64,000 nt of DNA, taken from positions 10,960,706 through 11,024,705 of the forward strand of contig NC_043746.1 in the NCBI RefSeq assembly GCF_902148845.1, read 5' to 3'. Below the pieces are notes generated by a model. It saw nothing but the letters and a program-made list of their open reading frames with translations, did no database searches and was not told where the DNA came from. A program made the translations under genes and the position numbers. Below are positions 62,201 to 64,000 of this stretch, one piece after another; the stretch's first letter is position 1, and every line of letters starts with the position of its first letter. Origin of the DNA: Salarias fasciatus (lineage: Eukaryota > Chordata > Actinopteri > Blenniiformes > Blenniidae).

Positions 62201-62577
62201 CAGGAATGAAAAAGTATTATTCTAAAGGTTGGATTTATTATAATCGACATGTACTTTGATGAAGCTGTCAGCTAAACCGATTGCAAAGGTAAGATGAAGA
62301 GAAGGAACTGAACACAGCACATGAAAAAGGAGAGGAAAAAAAATCTAGAGTCACAGACTTCTTTTGCAATTTGAAGGCATACGCTGCTAGTTAGAAGGTT
62401 GCTGTTACCTGGGGTGCCCAAAAGATTATTGTCTCTCATGAGACGATAGTCCTCATCACTGAGATTGTTGACGAACTGGTAGAAGGCCTCCTCCCGGTCC
62501 AGGCGGTCCAGCTGCCGCCTGCGTTGAGACTCTGGCAGGTCACTGCCACTCTGCTCGCCACTGTCAGACCCTTCCAT
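59277..62577 (-). CDS. rlim: E3 ubiquitin ligase RLIM (RNF12)
   Basis: Three coding exons on the - strand: 62409-62577, 61100-61195, 59277-61015; 667 residues. A 5' UTR acceptor (CTTGTAG) near 62617 precedes the ATG. The N-terminal block ([20 protein letters not shown]) and [18 protein letters not shown] are signature RLIM/RNF6 sequences. A basic Arg/Ser stretch ([11 protein letters not shown]) and [17 protein letters not shown] follow. The C-terminus carries a RING-H2 finger (613-653, CSVC...CPIC) and ends ESVV, the family's PDZ-binding tail; [20 protein letters not shown] separates it from RNF6. RLIM is a nuclear ligase that degrades LDB/CLIM cofactors and REX1. A Gln-Pro-Ala repeat at about 228-257 replaces less repetitive sequence in mammals. 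Confidence 0.96.
60505..60598. repeat. rlim: 9-bp minisatellite inside RLIM coding sequence
   Basis: Tandem GGCTGCGCT units (some GGCTGCACT) encode repeated Gln-Pro-Ala, with a few Gln-Pro-Val, on the - strand. The unit length keeps frame, so copy number can change without disrupting the protein. Confidence 0.9.
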
Positions 62578-62619
62578 TGATGCAGGAGGAAGGGAGGTCG
62601 AAGGATGCTCTCCAATCTA

Positions 62620-64000
62620 CAAGAAAATCCAGCTGCTACAGCAAAAAAAGATAGGATGGTTGTTAAAAATAGATCTGTGGGACCGACTCTACATTGGATC
62701 AAAAGGTAGCAAAACTGTGAATCACACACTAATTACAATAGCAGACAATAGAAGTGCATCAATAACTATAGTCTGTTAAATGTATCCAGTGTTTACAAAG
62801 CTATTTTTTCCAGTGAGGATTAACTTGAATTCACTGCTAAAATGAAAAAGTGCCGTGGGCAAAAAATGCTGTACCAGACAATAAAAGCTTGCGCCACACC
62901 ATCTGTATGAGTACACACTGCTCAACAACAAAGCAGATTGGCTGGGCCTCTGACAAATCTCTTGATGAATCACAGGGGAAATCAGAATGTGTAGCTACTT
63001 TCCCCCATGACAGTAAGACTCAGACTTAAAGTTTTCACTCTCAATCACAGGAAAAAGCACACCGAAACACAGACGTGGAAAACTAAGGGCTAAGCTACGT
63101 TTGTGATGGACTCATTGATGCTTTCTGGACACTATTTCCTGATTGTTGTGTTTTCTTATGAATTTATTTTTACCCTTTATAATTAATTCATATTGTATTT
63201 CAATAACACCAAGCAAAATCAATACATTGCAATCCACACACACTCAAAGTCTGTAAGAATCATAATGACAATAACTAATATTGTAGAGTAAAACCATATT
63301 AAAACTTCAAAATTGAGAGGCACGTGTATAATACGGGATTTATATTAATATCTGTGTAAATAACACCGCTATACAAGGATTATAAAACCACCAGAAAAGG
63401 ACCAAGATCAACATTCACGGCTTATGTCCACTGATTACAAAGCAAAAACTGGGATGCTAGCTTCACCGCAAAAGCCACTCTAGCAGGCAGAGCCACGGCG
63501 TTTAGACTAACGTCAATACACAAAAAACATAATTACTTGAAAGTCAATGATTCACAGATGTAACAGAATAACTGGTGAAATGTTCATTCCTGTTGGTGAG
63601 CAGTGTGTTGGTCAAAGTCGAGATAAAAACAAAATGGCATCATGTAGCTTAGCTTACGGTGAGAAAATGCTTTAACACGGCTGCTAACACATGCAGCAGC
63701 TTCGGAGAATAGATCATTACTAATCGTGTTTTCGTAACATGTAAGTTAAACGAATAGTTATGATTCCAATGTGATACAGTTAGTTATGAAACAGCCTGGT
63801 CAGATGACCAGTTAAATGGAGCTAACGCTAGTTAGCTCAGTGTGAGCTAGCAAGAGTGGCCAATAACAGTGACATTAGCCGACAGAGTTGGCCACAAACT
63901 TCGCGTTAAAAATGACGGTTTAATTCCCTTCATACAGAAATTCATCCCACAAATATCGTTAATATTGTTAAAAATGAATCGAACTGGACAACCGTGTCGT
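62620..64000. other. rlim: RLIM 5' non-coding region
   Basis: Intron and upstream DNA of RLIM. No further coding exon was seen. The first non-coding exon and promoter probably lie near or beyond the right edge. A GCTAACGCTAGTTAGCTC block occurs near 63819. Confidence 0.4.

Overview
The window is vertebrate nuclear DNA, almost certainly from a teleost fish. Coding genes are split by short GT-AG introns and match vertebrate families (RLIM, GLOD5, ACOD1, GATD3, TNIP). Intergenic DNA carries many CA/GT microsatellites, L2-type LINE debris, tRNA-derived SINEs and a dispersed repeat typical of fish. The exact species cannot be told; a percomorph is a guess from the compact introns.

Layout. Positions 1-18.7 kb hold no convincing gene: microsatellites, a 442-bp inverted-repeat transposon (6191-6632), SINE pieces and several stretches that read like conserved non-coding enhancers. 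Then come eight protein-coding genes: a TNIP/ABIN-family coiled-coil gene (18.7-23.9 kb, +); a phytanoyl-CoA-dioxygenase-family Fe(II)/2-oxoglutarate oxygenase (27.3-28.6 kb, +); GATD3/ES1 (29.8-30.9 kb, -); membrane-YrdC fusion gene A (31.9-36.4 kb, +); a paralogous fusion gene B (42.6-46.0 kb, -); ACOD1/IRG1, the itaconate-making cis-aconitate decarboxylase (47.4-50.6 kb, +); GLOD5 (54.0-56.4 kb, -); and RLIM/RNF12 (59.3-62.6 kb, -). All exon chains given here keep frame across every junction.

The most striking content is at 31.9-50.6 kb. Genes A and B each encode about 850 residues: three successive membrane modules resembling the GPR1/FUN34/YaaH (SatP, acetate/succinate uptake) family, followed by a complete Sua5/YrdC (threonylcarbamoyl-AMP synthase type) domain. 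I know of no described function for this architecture. Gene B lies head-to-head with ACOD1, with roughly 290 bp between predicted start sites, a TATA box on each side and a kappaB-like site between them. ACOD1 makes the dicarboxylate itaconate in activated macrophages, so a co-regulated carboxylate-transporter-like protein next door suggests an itaconate or acetate handling module. That link is inference from domains and position.

Gene A faces gene B tail-to-tail, and copies of sequence from the gene A 3' flank are scattered between them, which suggests old local duplication. TNIP proteins restrain NF-kappaB signalling, so the cluster may have an immune flavour; GATD3, GLOD5 and RLIM look like ordinary neighbours.
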